Shown: positions 35,331 to 43,203 of the stretch, piece by piece
Layout of the letters: each line of letters starts with the position of its first letter
How positions within the stretch are numbered: the stretch's first letter is position 1
Assembly (NCBI GenBank): GCA_944376295.1
Contig: CALWCE010000010.1
Location: 1 to 64,000 of the forward strand
Source: an uncultured Clostridia bacterium
GTDB taxonomy: Bacteria > Bacillota > Clostridia > Christensenellales > Borkfalkiaceae
Length of the DNA: 64,000 bases
Direction of reading: 5' to 3'
Made by a program: the position numbers and the translations under genes
Notes under the pieces: model-generated
What the model was told of the DNA's origin: nothing
Databases searched by the model: none
What the model saw: only the letters and a program-made list of their open reading frames with translations

Positions 35331-35792
35331 TTAAATTTTCTTGTTTTGCAGCGCATCCAAAAGCGCCGTGCAGCCTTCCATGACGTCTTTGAATGTTTCG
35401 TCAAAATCGCCCGTGTACCACGGGTCGGCGATCGGGCGGGAACTTCCCGCATATTCGAGGAGCAGGTGCACTTTGTGCGCGTTTCTCTCTCCCACGATGC
35501 GCTTCATATCGCGCACGTTATATTCGTCCATGCCGATGAGAAGATCGAAATCATCGCCGTCCTTTTTCGTCATGAGGCGGGCGCGGTGCGGAACGAGCGG
35601 GATGCCCTCTTTCCGCAGTTTTTCGCGCGTACCGTAGTGCGGTGCGTTCCCGATCTCATCCGTATGCGCGGCAGCGGAGGCGCAGCTGATTTTTCCGTCC
35701 ATTCCCTTTTTGCGGACAAGATAAGTAAAAACACTCTCCGCCATGGGCGAGCGGCATATATTTCCGTGACAGACAAATAAAATCTTGCTCAT
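35331..35792 (-). CDS. Low-molecular-weight protein tyrosine phosphatase
   Basis: 153 residues. P-loop CHGNICRSP (Cys8, Arg14) and general-acid aspartate in IADPWYTGDF near 122. GGAG precedes the ATG. Ends 25 nt before GH127 and may be cotranscribed with it; no tyrosine kinase gene is nearby. A role in arsenate reduction is less likely because the extra cysteines of ArsC are absent. Confidence 0.9.
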   Translation of the reverse strand: MSKILFVCHGNICRSPMAESVFTYLVRKKGMDGKISCASAAAHTDEIGNAPHYGTREKLRKEGIPLVPHRARLMTKKDGDDFDLLIGMDEYNVRDMKRIVGERNAHKVHLLLEYAGSSRPIADPWYTGDFDETFKDVMEGCTALLDALQNKKI

Positions 35793-35869
35793 ATTTGCTC
35801 CGATTTTGCGATTTTATGTGAAAGTTGAAAATAAAGTGGTAAGACGGCTCGAAATTTTAATAAAAACAG

Positions 35870-35898
35870 TTGCAATTCTTTTTAACGTGTGTTATAAT
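35870..35898 (+). promoter_or_regulatory. Promoter of the XRE regulator, leaderless
   Basis: TTGCAA, 17-nt spacer, TATAAT; 7 nt to the ATG, no Shine-Dalgarno site. Confidence 0.7.
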
Positions 35899-35905
35899 AC
35901 ACAGT

Positions 35906-36109
35906 ATGAAAGCATTTTCCGAAAGACTCATGGAACTCAGAAAAGAGAGAGGTCTCTCGCAGGCTACGGTCGCGAAAGATCTCGGCGTAAGCCTCGGTAT
36001 CGTCTGCTATTGGGAAACCAATAAGAGCGATCCTACGGCTTCGAATATCGCTAAGGTCGCACGTTATTTCAACGTTTCCGCCGACTATCTTCTCGGACTT
36101 TCCGATTGA
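35906..36109 (+). CDS. Small XRE-family HTH regulator
   Basis: 67 residues, essentially a single Cro/C1-type helix-turn-helix domain: MELRKERGLSQATVAKDLGV, then WETNKSDPTASNIAKVARYF and VSADYLLGLSD. No effector domain. Starts on the ATG that abuts the promoter. Target genes are unknown; it diverges from the phosphatase gene with about 110 nt between starts. Confidence 0.85.
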   Translation: MKAFSERLMELRKERGLSQATVAKDLGVSLGIVCYWETNKSDPTASNIAKVARYFNVSADYLLGLSD

Positions 36110-36191
36110 GCCCACTCTACAATTTCATAATTTCTTTTTAGAGCGCATGACGCCTATTGTCATCCCGTGACCCGGGGTATCCATTATTTCG

Positions 36192-36219
36192 ATTCTGTCC
36201 TCAAGCGGACAGAATTTTA
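36192..36219. terminator. Terminator between XRE and M50 genes
   Basis: ATTCTGTCC-TCAAGC-GGACAGAAT followed by TTTTA. Lies between convergent genes, and ends the XRE transcript at least. Confidence 0.7.
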
Positions 36220-37299
36220 TTCTCCTTCCCCCGTCTTAGGATGCGGGTCGGCGCAGATGTGCTTGAGAAAATAGTCTTCCCACTCCCGTTGCCCCTGCAT
36301 CGGGAGTTTTTGTTTCGCCTTTTTCCAGGCTGCGGGAATATCCGCCGCAGTCCCCTCTTCCGAGAGGAGCATCTTTGCGCGCAGGACGGCAAGATTTTCT
36401 CTTTTGCCGTCTTCGGGAAGGAGCGCACGCGCCGACTTCTCCTCTCCGCTCAAGAAATAAACGCAGGCGCAGTCCGCGGCAAGTTCTTTCGCCTGTTCGG
36501 GGGGCAGATATTCCAAAAGCCCCGAAAGCCGCTCTGCGCATAAGAGCGCTTCTTCCCGTTCGCCCGTGAGTTGTGCGCGCATCATGCGCAGAGACAGGAG
36601 CGACAAAAAGACGGGGTCGTCCTCTCTGACGACGGGAACATCATACAGGACCGCGCGGGGAACATCCGAAAAACTACCCTTTGAGAGCAGGCTTTGGGCA
36701 TGGAACACGGCATATGCGTTGCGTGCTCCGCTCTCTCCTTTTATCAGATCGAGCGCGAACTGTCCGTCCGTCTTTCCTGCGGGAAGCTGCACGGGGAGCA
36801 GTTCCGTTATGCACTCGTATAAATTAAGCGGCGCGAGCGAGACAAAGAAAAGAAGCCCCCACGAGGCGGGAAGCAGCAAAAAGCACAAAATGCCTGTCAC
36901 CGCAAAGATGAAATTGAAAATGACCCCGCCAAGCGTATAAAGAAGGAGCCGTCCTTTGAGGTGCTTTTCCCCCACGGGGTACATTTCGCATGCGCCCGCA
37001 TAAGCGGCATTCGGTACAAAAGAGACTTTTTTCCCGATGCGGGAAAAGCGCACGCACGCGACGGCAAACGAGACGGGGCGAAAGCCCGCCAGAAGCCCGA
37101 AAACGAGATGTCCGAGCTCGTGGATGAGATAGTGTGCCTGCAAGACTGCCGCTGCAACACATACAAGTGCGCAGACGAGGATCCTGCTGCCCTCTCCGAT
37201 ATCCCCTTTGAGGATGAGGAGAATGGTCAGCGCGAGCGCCGCCGCAAGCAGTACATACTGCACCGCGCGATAAGCCGAACGTTTTTGCCGAGCCGTCAT
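36217..37299 (-). CDS. M50-type site-2 protease-like membrane protein
   Basis: 360 residues. HELGH at ~61-65 in the second membrane span and a KTDGQFALDL segment near 177 in place of the usual LDG metal motif, both as in the M50 intramembrane proteases. About six spans in residues 1-170, then a ~190-residue cytosolic, TPR-like helical tail with regularly spaced leucines and alanines. Substrate unknown; the neighbours (ppx, divIC, yabQ, yabP) suggest envelope or sporulation. The start overlaps the ppx stop by 4 nt. Confidence 0.78.
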   Translation of the reverse strand: MTARQKRSAYRAVQYVLLAAALALTILLILKGDIGEGSRILVCALVCVAAAVLQAHYLIHELGHLVFGLLAGFRPVSFAVACVRFSRIGKKVSFVPNAAYAGACEMYPVGEKHLKGRLLLYTLGGVIFNFIFAVTGILCFLLLPASWGLLFFVSLAPLNLYECITELLPVQLPAGKTDGQFALDLIKGESGARNAYAVFHAQSLLSKGSFSDVPRAVLYDVPVVREDDPVFLSLLSLRMMRAQLTGEREEALLCAERLSGLLEYLPPEQAKELAADCACVYFLSGEEKSARALLPEDGKRENLAVLRAKMLLSEEGTAADIPAAWKKAKQKLPMQGQREWEDYFLKHICADPHPKTGEGE

Positions 37300-38162
37300 T
37301 GCATCCCCTTATAGGCAAGATAGCCTTCGAGATTATCGGAATCTGAGACAATGAGTTCGTCTGCACCCAATGTCTTTAAGACGGAAGTGAGCAAAAACGC
37401 GCCTCCGCCGATGATATCCGCGCGCCTTGCATCCATGCCGGGAAGCTGCTTTCTTTCCTCTGCAGAAAGAGAAAGGAGCTGTGCCGTGAGCGGACCGAGC
37501 TCCGACTCCTTGATGCGGCAGCCTTGCACGGCTGAAGAAGAATAGCGTTCCAGCTTCAGATAGACGGCGGCGAGCGTCGTCGCCGTTCCGCCGACTCCAT
37601 ACACGGGAAGCCCTTTAGGAGCGTCGGAGAGTTTTTCGAGATGAGGCGAGACGGAATTTCGTAAACACTTTATGCTGTCATGACAAAGGTCGTAGAGCCG
37701 CACGGCGCCCAAAGGGATGCTGACGGAAAAGACGAGATCACCGCTTTTTCGGAAACTTACTTCGGTACTTGCCCCGCCCACATCGATCATGCCTCCGTCG
37801 CCGTGTTCTCCGAGCGCGCCGAATAGTCCGAGCTTTGCTTCCGTTTCGCCTGAAAGCACTTCGACTTCGAGCCCCGATAACTGCCTGACGCGAGCAAGAA
37901 AGACCTCTTTGTTTTCGGCTGAGCGCACGGCTTCCGTTGCGTATGCAAAGATGTTTTCGGCGCCTTCCTGTTTCGCGCGCTCCGCAAATGCAGATACCGC
38001 TCTTGCCGTGCGTTCGATCGCCTCTTCTTTGAGGCAAAGAGAAAACGCCGTGCCTTCGCCGAGGCGCGTCGTGGAAAGTTGCTTATATAAAACCTTTCCG
38101 TCCGCCCAAAGCATCAGGCGAACGGAATTCGATCCGATATCAATGACGGCTGTCCTGCTCAT
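37296..38162 (-). CDS. ppx: Ppx/GppA-family phosphatase
   Basis: 288 residues from the ATG at 38162, which overlaps the divIC stop (TAATG). N-terminal AVIDIGSNSVRLML and the MIDVGGASTEVSF phosphate loop mark the exopolyphosphatase/pppGpp phosphatase family; only the two ASKHA domains are present, without the HD domain of longer enzymes. May act on polyphosphate or (p)ppGpp; sequence alone does not decide. Confidence 0.87.
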   Translation of the reverse strand: MSRTAVIDIGSNSVRLMLWADGKVLYKQLSTTRLGEGTAFSLCLKEEAIERTARAVSAFAERAKQEGAENIFAYATEAVRSAENKEVFLARVRQLSGLEVEVLSGETEAKLGLFGALGEHGDGGMIDVGGASTEVSFRKSGDLVFSVSIPLGAVRLYDLCHDSIKCLRNSVSPHLEKLSDAPKGLPVYGVGGTATTLAAVYLKLERYSSSAVQGCRIKESELGPLTAQLLSLSAEERKQLPGMDARRADIIGGGAFLLTSVLKTLGADELIVSDSDNLEGYLAYKGMQ

Positions 38163-38431
38163 TACTGCCAACCATGTTTCCGTGCGAGATAATACAGTCC
38201 GTTTCCTTCCTCGTAGTAGTCGATCCTGTTTTCCCCATCGGAGATCATCTGCTCATAATGAGCGATCTCATCATTCAATTCGTCTTCAAGCCGGTTCTGA
38301 ACGCCGATCTGGACGAATTGGATGATGAGTACGACAACAAGAAAGAGCGCCAAAAGCACGCCGCCGACAGTCGCTCCTACTGCGATCCTCGTGGCTTTTT
38401 CCTCGGATATAGGTTGTCTCTTTTCTGCCAT
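38162..38431 (-). CDS. divIC: DivIC/FtsL-like septum formation initiator
   Basis: 89 residues. Cytosolic N-terminus of ~15, one span (~17-42) and an extracytoplasmic coiled coil (NRLEDELNDEIAHYEQMIS). The terminal NGLYYLARKHGW is a DivIC signature. Overlaps the end of yabQ by 55 nt. The order yabP-yabQ-divIC is the standard Bacillota arrangement. Confidence 0.87.
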   Translation of the reverse strand: MAEKRQPISEEKATRIAVGATVGGVLLALFLVVVLIIQFVQIGVQNRLEDELNDEIAHYEQMISDGENRIDYYEEGNGLYYLARKHGWQ

Positions 38432-38757
38432 AGCGGTCTTTCCTTTTGCTTTTGAATGAAATTCCTGACTATATTATACACTTTTCCCCCGAAAAAAGCA
38501 ACGATTTTGCGGAAACTTTTCTCGTACAGGAAAAGACCGGATAAAAAGCCGAATAAGTGAAAGAGACGAAACCCTCCATACAAAGCCGTCGCAAGCGCAA
38601 GATATCCCGCCCCGACAAGGAGGCAGAACACGATATCAAGAAACCATCTTATGAGCATGCTACCTTTTTTGGAAGGCTGAAAGGCGCGGAGGGGTTCATA
38701 AAATACCCCCGTAAAAGCGCCGAATAGAAGCATGAGGCAGAATGCGCGAAACTGCAT
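38377..38757 (-). CDS. yabQ: Spore cortex biosynthesis protein YabQ
   Basis: 126 residues, mainly four hydrophobic segments followed by a basic tail. GVFYEPLRAFQ and the WFLDIVFCLLVG span are typical of YabQ. The ATG overlaps the yabP stop by 1 nt. In Bacillus YabQ is needed for cortex formation in the mother cell. Confidence 0.83.
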   Translation of the reverse strand: MQFRAFCLMLLFGAFTGVFYEPLRAFQPSKKGSMLIRWFLDIVFCLLVGAGYLALATALYGGFRLFHLFGFLSGLFLYEKSFRKIVAFFGGKVYNIVRNFIQKQKERPLWQKRDNLYPRKKPRGSQ

Positions 38758-39005
38758 CAGGAAAAGATGGAGCGCTTCCCGCCTCTGCCGTACCGCAAGG
38801 AAGAAATTTCTCCCGAAGCCGCAAAATTACCGCTTCCCTCGGAAAAAGAAAGGATCTTGAGTTTTTCCCCCTCGATGCTGAGTTTTATGCCGCTCACTGT
38901 CAGTCTGATGCACTTGTCGGAAAAGGCGTCCACGCTTTCAACGCCTGTCAACGTAAGCTTGTTCCTGTTTTCTAATGTAAGAAGGCTGTTTGTTTCGTCC
39001 TGCAT
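38757..39005 (-). CDS. yabP: Sporulation protein YabP
   Basis: 82 residues, the short YabP/YqfC beta-domain family: NRNKLTLTGVESVDAFSD followed by GEKLKILSFSEGSGNFAASG. First gene of yabP-yabQ-divIC. The ATG is only 5 nt past a sigma-E -10 box and has no ribosome site, so a leaderless mother-cell transcript is predicted. Confidence 0.83.
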   Translation of the reverse strand: MQDETNSLLTLENRNKLTLTGVESVDAFSDKCIRLTVSGIKLSIEGEKLKILSFSEGSGNFAASGEISSLRYGRGGKRSIFS

Positions 39006-39010
39006 ACGGC

Positions 39011-39040
39011 ATTGTATGCGCAGTTTGGAAGTAATATGAA
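39011..39040 (-). promoter_or_regulatory. Sigma-E-type promoter of yabP, leaderless
   Basis: TTCATATT, 14-nt spacer, CATACAAT on the minus strand: 7 of 8 at -35 and all of -10 against the sigma-E consensus. The -10 ends 5 nt before the ATG. The -35 overlaps the T-tract of the typA terminator. Confidence 0.75.
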
Positions 39041-39061
39041 AAACCGCCCCCGAAGGAGCGG
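39038..39061 (-). terminator. Terminator of typA
   Basis: CCGCTCC-TTCG-GGGGCGG followed by TTTTT on the minus strand. Confidence 0.8.
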
Positions 39062-39084
39062 AGATTTACAAAATACTGTAATAC

Positions 39085-39111
39085 TATGTCTGACATAGTA
39101 CTATGTTAAAG
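39085..39111. repeat. 27-bp dispersed palindromic repeat, copy 1
   Basis: Matches 45864-45890 at 23 of 27 positions, all differences being transitions. It contains most of a perfect 19-bp palindrome, TACTATGTC-T-GACATAGTA (39082-39100), just after the typA stop on the minus strand. Could be an operator or an RNA hairpin. Confidence 0.6.
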
Positions 39112-40935
39112 CCCTGCTTTCGCCTTTGCGCGTGCCTTTGCGCGCAATTCGGAGTCGAGAATGCGCTTACGGATGCGCACCGTCTTGGGGGTGATCTCCA
39201 AAAGCTCGTCGTCGCCGATGAATTCAAGCGATTCTTCAAGGCTGAGCTTTTTCGGCGGGATGAGGCGGAGCGCTTCGTCCGAGGAAGAGGAACGGGTGTT
39301 CGTGAGGTGCTTTGTCTTGCAGACGTTGACGTTGATGTCCTCGTCCTTGGGAGAATACCCCACCACCATTCCCTCGTAGACGGGAGTTCCGGGCGTGATG
39401 AAGAGGACGCCCCTTCCCTGTGCGTTGAAGAGCCCGTAGGTGACGGCTTCACCCGTCTCGAAGGCGACGAGGGAGCCCACCGTCTTGCGGCTGATCTCGC
39501 CCTTATAGGGTTGATATTCGAAGAAGACCGAGCTCATGACGCCTTCGCCCTTGGTGTCCGTCAAGAACTCGCTCTTATAGCCGAACAAGCCGCGCGAAGG
39601 GACCAGGAATTCAAGGCGCATGCGCGAACCCATCGCGCTCATGTGAAGAAGTTCGCCCTTTCTCTCGCCCATGCTCTGGAAGACGGGACCCGTGACCGTT
39701 TCGGGAACGTCCACGATGAGGCGCTCCACGGGCTCATACTTGACGCCGTCGATCTCTTTGTAGAGCACTTTGGGCGCGCTCACCTGGAATTCGTACCCTT
39801 CGCGGCGCATCGTTTCGATGAGGATGGAAAGGTGCATCTCCCCTCTGCCGCTCACGCGGAAGGCATCCGTCGAATCGGTATCCTCGACGCGGAGAGAAAC
39901 GTCGCGCAGAAGTTCGCGGTACAGCCTCTCTCTGAGGTGTCTTGTCGTGACGAACTTGCCTTCTTTCCCCGCGAAGGGAGAGTCGTTGACGGAGAAGATC
40001 ATCTCCACCGTGGGATCGGAGATCTTGACGAAGGGCACCGCCTCCACGCAGGAGGAAGCGCACAGCGTATCGCCGATGTTGATCTTCTCAAGGCCGGCAA
40101 AACAGACGATGTCGCCCGCCTTCGCGCTTTCGCAGGGAACGCGGTCGAGCCCTTCGATCTCGTAGAGCGCAACGAGCTTGCCCCTTGTATTGACTTCGGG
40201 ATGATTGTAGTTGCAGACCGTCACGTCCATATTGGGCTTGGCGACGCCGCGCTCGATGCGTCCGATGCCGATACGCCCCACATATTCGTTGTAGTCGATG
40301 GAGGAGACGAGGATCTGAAGTTCCCCTTCCGTGTCCATTTCAAGGGGCGGGAAGTGGGAAAGGATGGCGTCATACAGGGGCTTTAAGTCTGTGCCCTTGA
40401 CGTCGGGATCGGTGGAAGCGGTCCCCTCTCTGCCCGAGCAGAAGAGGAAGGGGCTTTCAAGCTGTTCGTCCGTCGCGTTGAGATCCATCAGAAGTTCCAG
40501 AACTTCATCGATGACTTCTTTGACGCGCGCATCGGGGCGATCGACCTTGTTGACGACAATGATGAGCTTGAGCCCGAGTTCGAGCGCCTTCTGCGTGACG
40601 AAGCGCGTCTGCGGCATGGGGCCTTCGGCGGCGTCCACGAGGAGCAGCACGCCCGAGACCATTTTCAGGGAGCGTTCCACTTCGCCCGAAAAGTCTGCAT
40701 GCCCCGGGGTATCGACGATGTTGATCTTGACGCCGTTGTAATGTACGGACGTGTTTTTCGCAAGGATGGTGATGCCGCGCTCCCGTTCGAGATCGCCGTT
40801 GTCCATCACGCGCTCTTCCACCACCTGATTGGCGCGGAAGGTGCCGCTCTGCTTCAAGAGCTGGTCGACGAGGGTCGTCTTGCCGTGGTCGACGTGCGCG
40901 ATGATCGCGATGTTGCGTAAATCTTCTCTGATCAT
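39106..40935 (-). CDS. typA: Ribosome-associated GTPase TypA/BipA
   Basis: 609 residues, full length. Translational GTPase for stress and ribosome assembly. G motifs AHVDHGKTT, DTPGHADF and NKVDR are intact; EF-G-like domains III and V and the BipA-specific C-terminal domain (KHLTNTRSSSSDEALRL) follow. AGAGG precedes the ATG. Ends in an intrinsic terminator. Confidence 0.96.
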   Translation of the reverse strand: MIREDLRNIAIIAHVDHGKTTLVDQLLKQSGTFRANQVVEERVMDNGDLERERGITILAKNTSVHYNGVKINIVDTPGHADFSGEVERSLKMVSGVLLLVDAAEGPMPQTRFVTQKALELGLKLIIVVNKVDRPDARVKEVIDEVLELLMDLNATDEQLESPFLFCSGREGTASTDPDVKGTDLKPLYDAILSHFPPLEMDTEGELQILVSSIDYNEYVGRIGIGRIERGVAKPNMDVTVCNYNHPEVNTRGKLVALYEIEGLDRVPCESAKAGDIVCFAGLEKINIGDTLCASSCVEAVPFVKISDPTVEMIFSVNDSPFAGKEGKFVTTRHLRERLYRELLRDVSLRVEDTDSTDAFRVSGRGEMHLSILIETMRREGYEFQVSAPKVLYKEIDGVKYEPVERLIVDVPETVTGPVFQSMGERKGELLHMSAMGSRMRLEFLVPSRGLFGYKSEFLTDTKGEGVMSSVFFEYQPYKGEISRKTVGSLVAFETGEAVTYGLFNAQGRGVLFITPGTPVYEGMVVGYSPKDEDINVNVCKTKHLTNTRSSSSDEALRLIPPKKLSLEESLEFIGDDELLEITPKTVRIRKRILDSELRAKARAKAKAGL

Positions 40936-40965
40936 AAAAAACCTCTAATAATATTACCGTCGCCT

Positions 40966-40994
40966 ATTTTAATACATTTTCTCGGATTTTACAA
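40966..40994 (-). promoter_or_regulatory. Promoter of typA
   Basis: TTGTAA, 17-nt spacer, TAAAAT on the minus strand, with a ~25-nt leader carrying AGAGG. Confidence 0.55.
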
Positions 40995-41033
40995 CAAAAA
41001 CACAAGCTTGTTGAGAAAAAAAGCGCAAAAAAT

Positions 41034-41059
41034 CCCTCGGGAGGCTATCTTCCCGAGGG
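41034..41059 (-). terminator. Terminator of the VTT-family gene
   Basis: CCCTCGGGA...TCCCGAGGG followed by ATTTTTT on the minus strand, beyond the stop at 41066. Confidence 0.8.
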
Positions 41060-41065
41060 CGAATT

Positions 41066-42100
41066 TTACTTCTTATTGTTCGTCCGCTTTGCATCCTTTG
41101 TCTTACGATCGCCCGCTTCCCCCACGCCCTTTTCGACGAGCGTTCCTTCGGGCGAGACGATCTCTACGTGCAGCTCCCCTTCCTTTTGTTTCTCCTTCAC
41201 GCGCACTTCGCGGTGAAAAAGCTTATGGATGAATTGCAAGATCGCGTCTGACTTTTTATAGAGAAGAAAAAACACGATCACGACGGCTGCCGCGATGAGC
41301 CCCCAGATGAGCAGCCCCCACCAGGTATCGAAGGGAATGAGGGAGACGGAATAGCTCGTCGTGAAGATCGCAAGGATGCGCGAAAGGACGATGACGACGG
41401 CAAATAAGCCGAAGCTCATGCTCGAAAGCCCCGCAACGAAGCATAGCACATCGTCCGGGAAGACGGGCAGCACAAACATGGCGGAAAGAAAGATCTTATC
41501 TTTCCCCTTGATCTTCTCAAGCCATTTGTCGAGGGTCTCTTCCCCGACCAGCCAGGCAACGACGCGGTATCCCGCAAAACGCCCCACCGCAAAGGCGGTA
41601 AAGGAGCCCAACAGGATGCCGATCAGGCTGTAAACGCCGCCGAGAAGCGGACCGAACAGCGCGCTCCCCGCAACGACGGTGACGGTGCTCGGGATGGGCA
41701 GGATGACGACCTGTAAAAACTGCACGGCGATGAACACGATGCTCATCCAGATGCCCGCCCGCTCCAAAAATGCGCGGAACTCCTCTTCATCGCGGACGAT
41801 CTCGATAAAGCCCGTCTTGAAGATGACAAAAAAGACGACGGCGGCAAGCAGAAGCAGGACCTCGGCAAGGAAACAAGTCTTTGCGAGCACCTCTTTCTCG
41901 CGGAGGGCGCCGACGACGCCGATCAGGAGCAGAACGAGAACTACAAGGCTCCCGCCGTACAGGATGAGCCCTTTGAGCCACTCTTTTGCCGCGACGGACG
42001 GCAGGAACGCGAGCAATACGCAGAAGACCTCGAGCGCGATCCCCGCCAGAAAGAGCAGAATGATATGGATGTGCAGTTGATAGTTCTTATTGATTGTCAT
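41066..42100 (-). CDS. TVP38/TMEM64 (VTT-family) membrane protein
   Basis: 344 residues. Eight or so spans; the SNARE-associated VTT domain covers ~100-260 with AGSALFGPLLGGVYSLIG and FPDDVLCFVAGLSSM motifs. The final ~60 residues are charged. Relatives are proposed lipid scramblases. There is no good ribosome site; the ATG overlaps the TGA of a nine-codon upstream reading frame (42097-42126), which suggests translational coupling. Confidence 0.8.
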   Translation of the reverse strand: MTINKNYQLHIHIILLFLAGIALEVFCVLLAFLPSVAAKEWLKGLILYGGSLVVLVLLLIGVVGALREKEVLAKTCFLAEVLLLLAAVVFFVIFKTGFIEIVRDEEEFRAFLERAGIWMSIVFIAVQFLQVVILPIPSTVTVVAGSALFGPLLGGVYSLIGILLGSFTAFAVGRFAGYRVVAWLVGEETLDKWLEKIKGKDKIFLSAMFVLPVFPDDVLCFVAGLSSMSFGLFAVVIVLSRILAIFTTSYSVSLIPFDTWWGLLIWGLIAAAVVIVFFLLYKKSDAILQFIHKLFHREVRVKEKQKEGELHVEIVSPEGTLVEKGVGEAGDRKTKDAKRTNNKK

Positions 42101-42126
42101 AGCAGGTCTTGTGCTGGATCCCTCAT
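42097..42126 (-). CDS. Nine-codon upstream reading frame (MRDPAQDLL)
   Basis: ATG to TGA, the TGA overlapping the ATG of the VTT-family gene as ATGA. A TATACT box (42133-42138) ends 6 nt before this ATG, as in the leaderless genes of this window. The -35 is not clear, so the promoter is tentative. It may serve to deliver ribosomes to the main gene. Confidence 0.35.
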   Translation of the reverse strand: MRDPAQDLL

Positions 42127-42138
42127 AATATCAGTATA

Positions 42139-42442
42139 TCGCACCGCCGCGCAAAATATCATACTTTTTATCAATGATAGCACATTCATGTGATAAGCGG
42201 ATGAAATCAGGCAAGCGCGCCAATTGAAAAAACAGAGAAAATGTCTTCGGGTTTTATATAAACGTATTCAATTACTGTCTGCGCAGTAATTTTCTTTTGC
42301 ATACATGCCCCCCGACGAACTTCTTCTGTAAACAGAGTATCACAAAACGATATGCCGAATTTACCGCTTTTTCGGCAAAATGTTTACACTATATCAATCC
42401 GCCGACCAGGGCTTTTGTTCCACTATTTCGGTAATTTTTTAC
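42139..42442. other. AT-richer intergenic stretch, no gene seen
   Basis: No convincing coding frame. One small hairpin (ATTACTG/CAGTAAT near 42274-42293). The composition is lower in G+C than the surroundings, as in the toxin/immunity module next to it. Confidence 0.6.
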
Positions 42443-42485
42443 AAAAAAACACGGTTTGTCTTATTGACAAACCGTGTTTTTTTGA
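42443..42485. terminator. Strong bidirectional terminator
   Basis: AAAAAACACGGTTTGTC-TTATT-GACAAACCGTGTTTTTTT. Likely ends the immunity gene transcript from the right. The 178 nt between it and that gene hold nothing recognisable. Confidence 0.85.
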
Positions 42486-42663
42486 GTTGTAAGGTTTAGT
42501 TAAAAATCGGAGAAAGAATTTCCAATTTTAACTTAAAAGGAACTGACATTGATCAACGCCAGTAACAAAAAGTTTTGCATTCAAGAACGCCAAAGACTGA
42601 TTCCAAGAAAATCTCACAAGGCTCTGTATTTTGTTTAATAATTCGCCGTGCTTATATATTGTT

Positions 42664-43200
42664 TTAATTCATTAGTTTAATGATTTCCGTCAATTGGGTT
42701 AATGGCACCTTTCGAGTTTGATACTCTTTGATACAAAACTCCACATAGTTTCTAAAATCCGATTCACCCTTTGAATAGATAGACTTGAACTGCCTCACAA
42801 AATCATGTGACCCAGCCAAAACAGCAATTCCTCCCTCAAGAGATTCCTCGATCAATACGATCCACTCTTCCGAAGAAGAAAATAAAACGTTCAGCGTACT
42901 CAAATTTAGTTTTGCATATTCTTCATAGTCACTTAAATCTGATAGAACGAATAACTCTCCGTTATCAAAAGACCCCTCATAATCTTCAGCAAGCAGGTAA
43001 ATTTCTTTATCTGATTTTAAAGCAACCGATATTAAAGAATCAAATTGATCTTTATATAATAATACGTCATCGGTTGGATACATCAAGGTCTTTTCAAACT
43101 TTTTCCGAAATTCAGCCTCGGAAATATAATCTTTCGGAAATGTCTTTAGAAGCATCTGTAAATGCTTCATGATCTCTTGGTTCTTCAATCCCTTCTGCAT
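42664..43200 (-). CDS. Putative immunity protein of the adjacent toxin
   Basis: 178 residues, acidic, no signal peptide or membrane span, so cytosolic. It starts 4 nt after the stop of the toxin gene behind GGGGG, as immunity genes do in polymorphic toxin systems. I recognise no immunity family; the pattern of hydrophobic strands and acidic loops (EDYEGSFDNGELFVLSDLSD) is compatible with the SUKH/Imm type, which is only a guess. Lower G+C than the neighbouring genes, pointing to transfer. Confidence 0.6.
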   Translation of the reverse strand: MQKGLKNQEIMKHLQMLLKTFPKDYISEAEFRKKFEKTLMYPTDDVLLYKDQFDSLISVALKSDKEIYLLAEDYEGSFDNGELFVLSDLSDYEEYAKLNLSTLNVLFSSSEEWIVLIEESLEGGIAVLAGSHDFVRQFKSIYSKGESDFRNYVEFCIKEYQTRKVPLTQLTEIIKLMN

Positions 43201-43203
43201 TTC

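Noticed and set aside
39103-40386. A 427-codon plus-strand frame across typA
   Set aside because: typA is intact and highly conserved on the minus strand; the opposite frame is a by-product of its codon usage.
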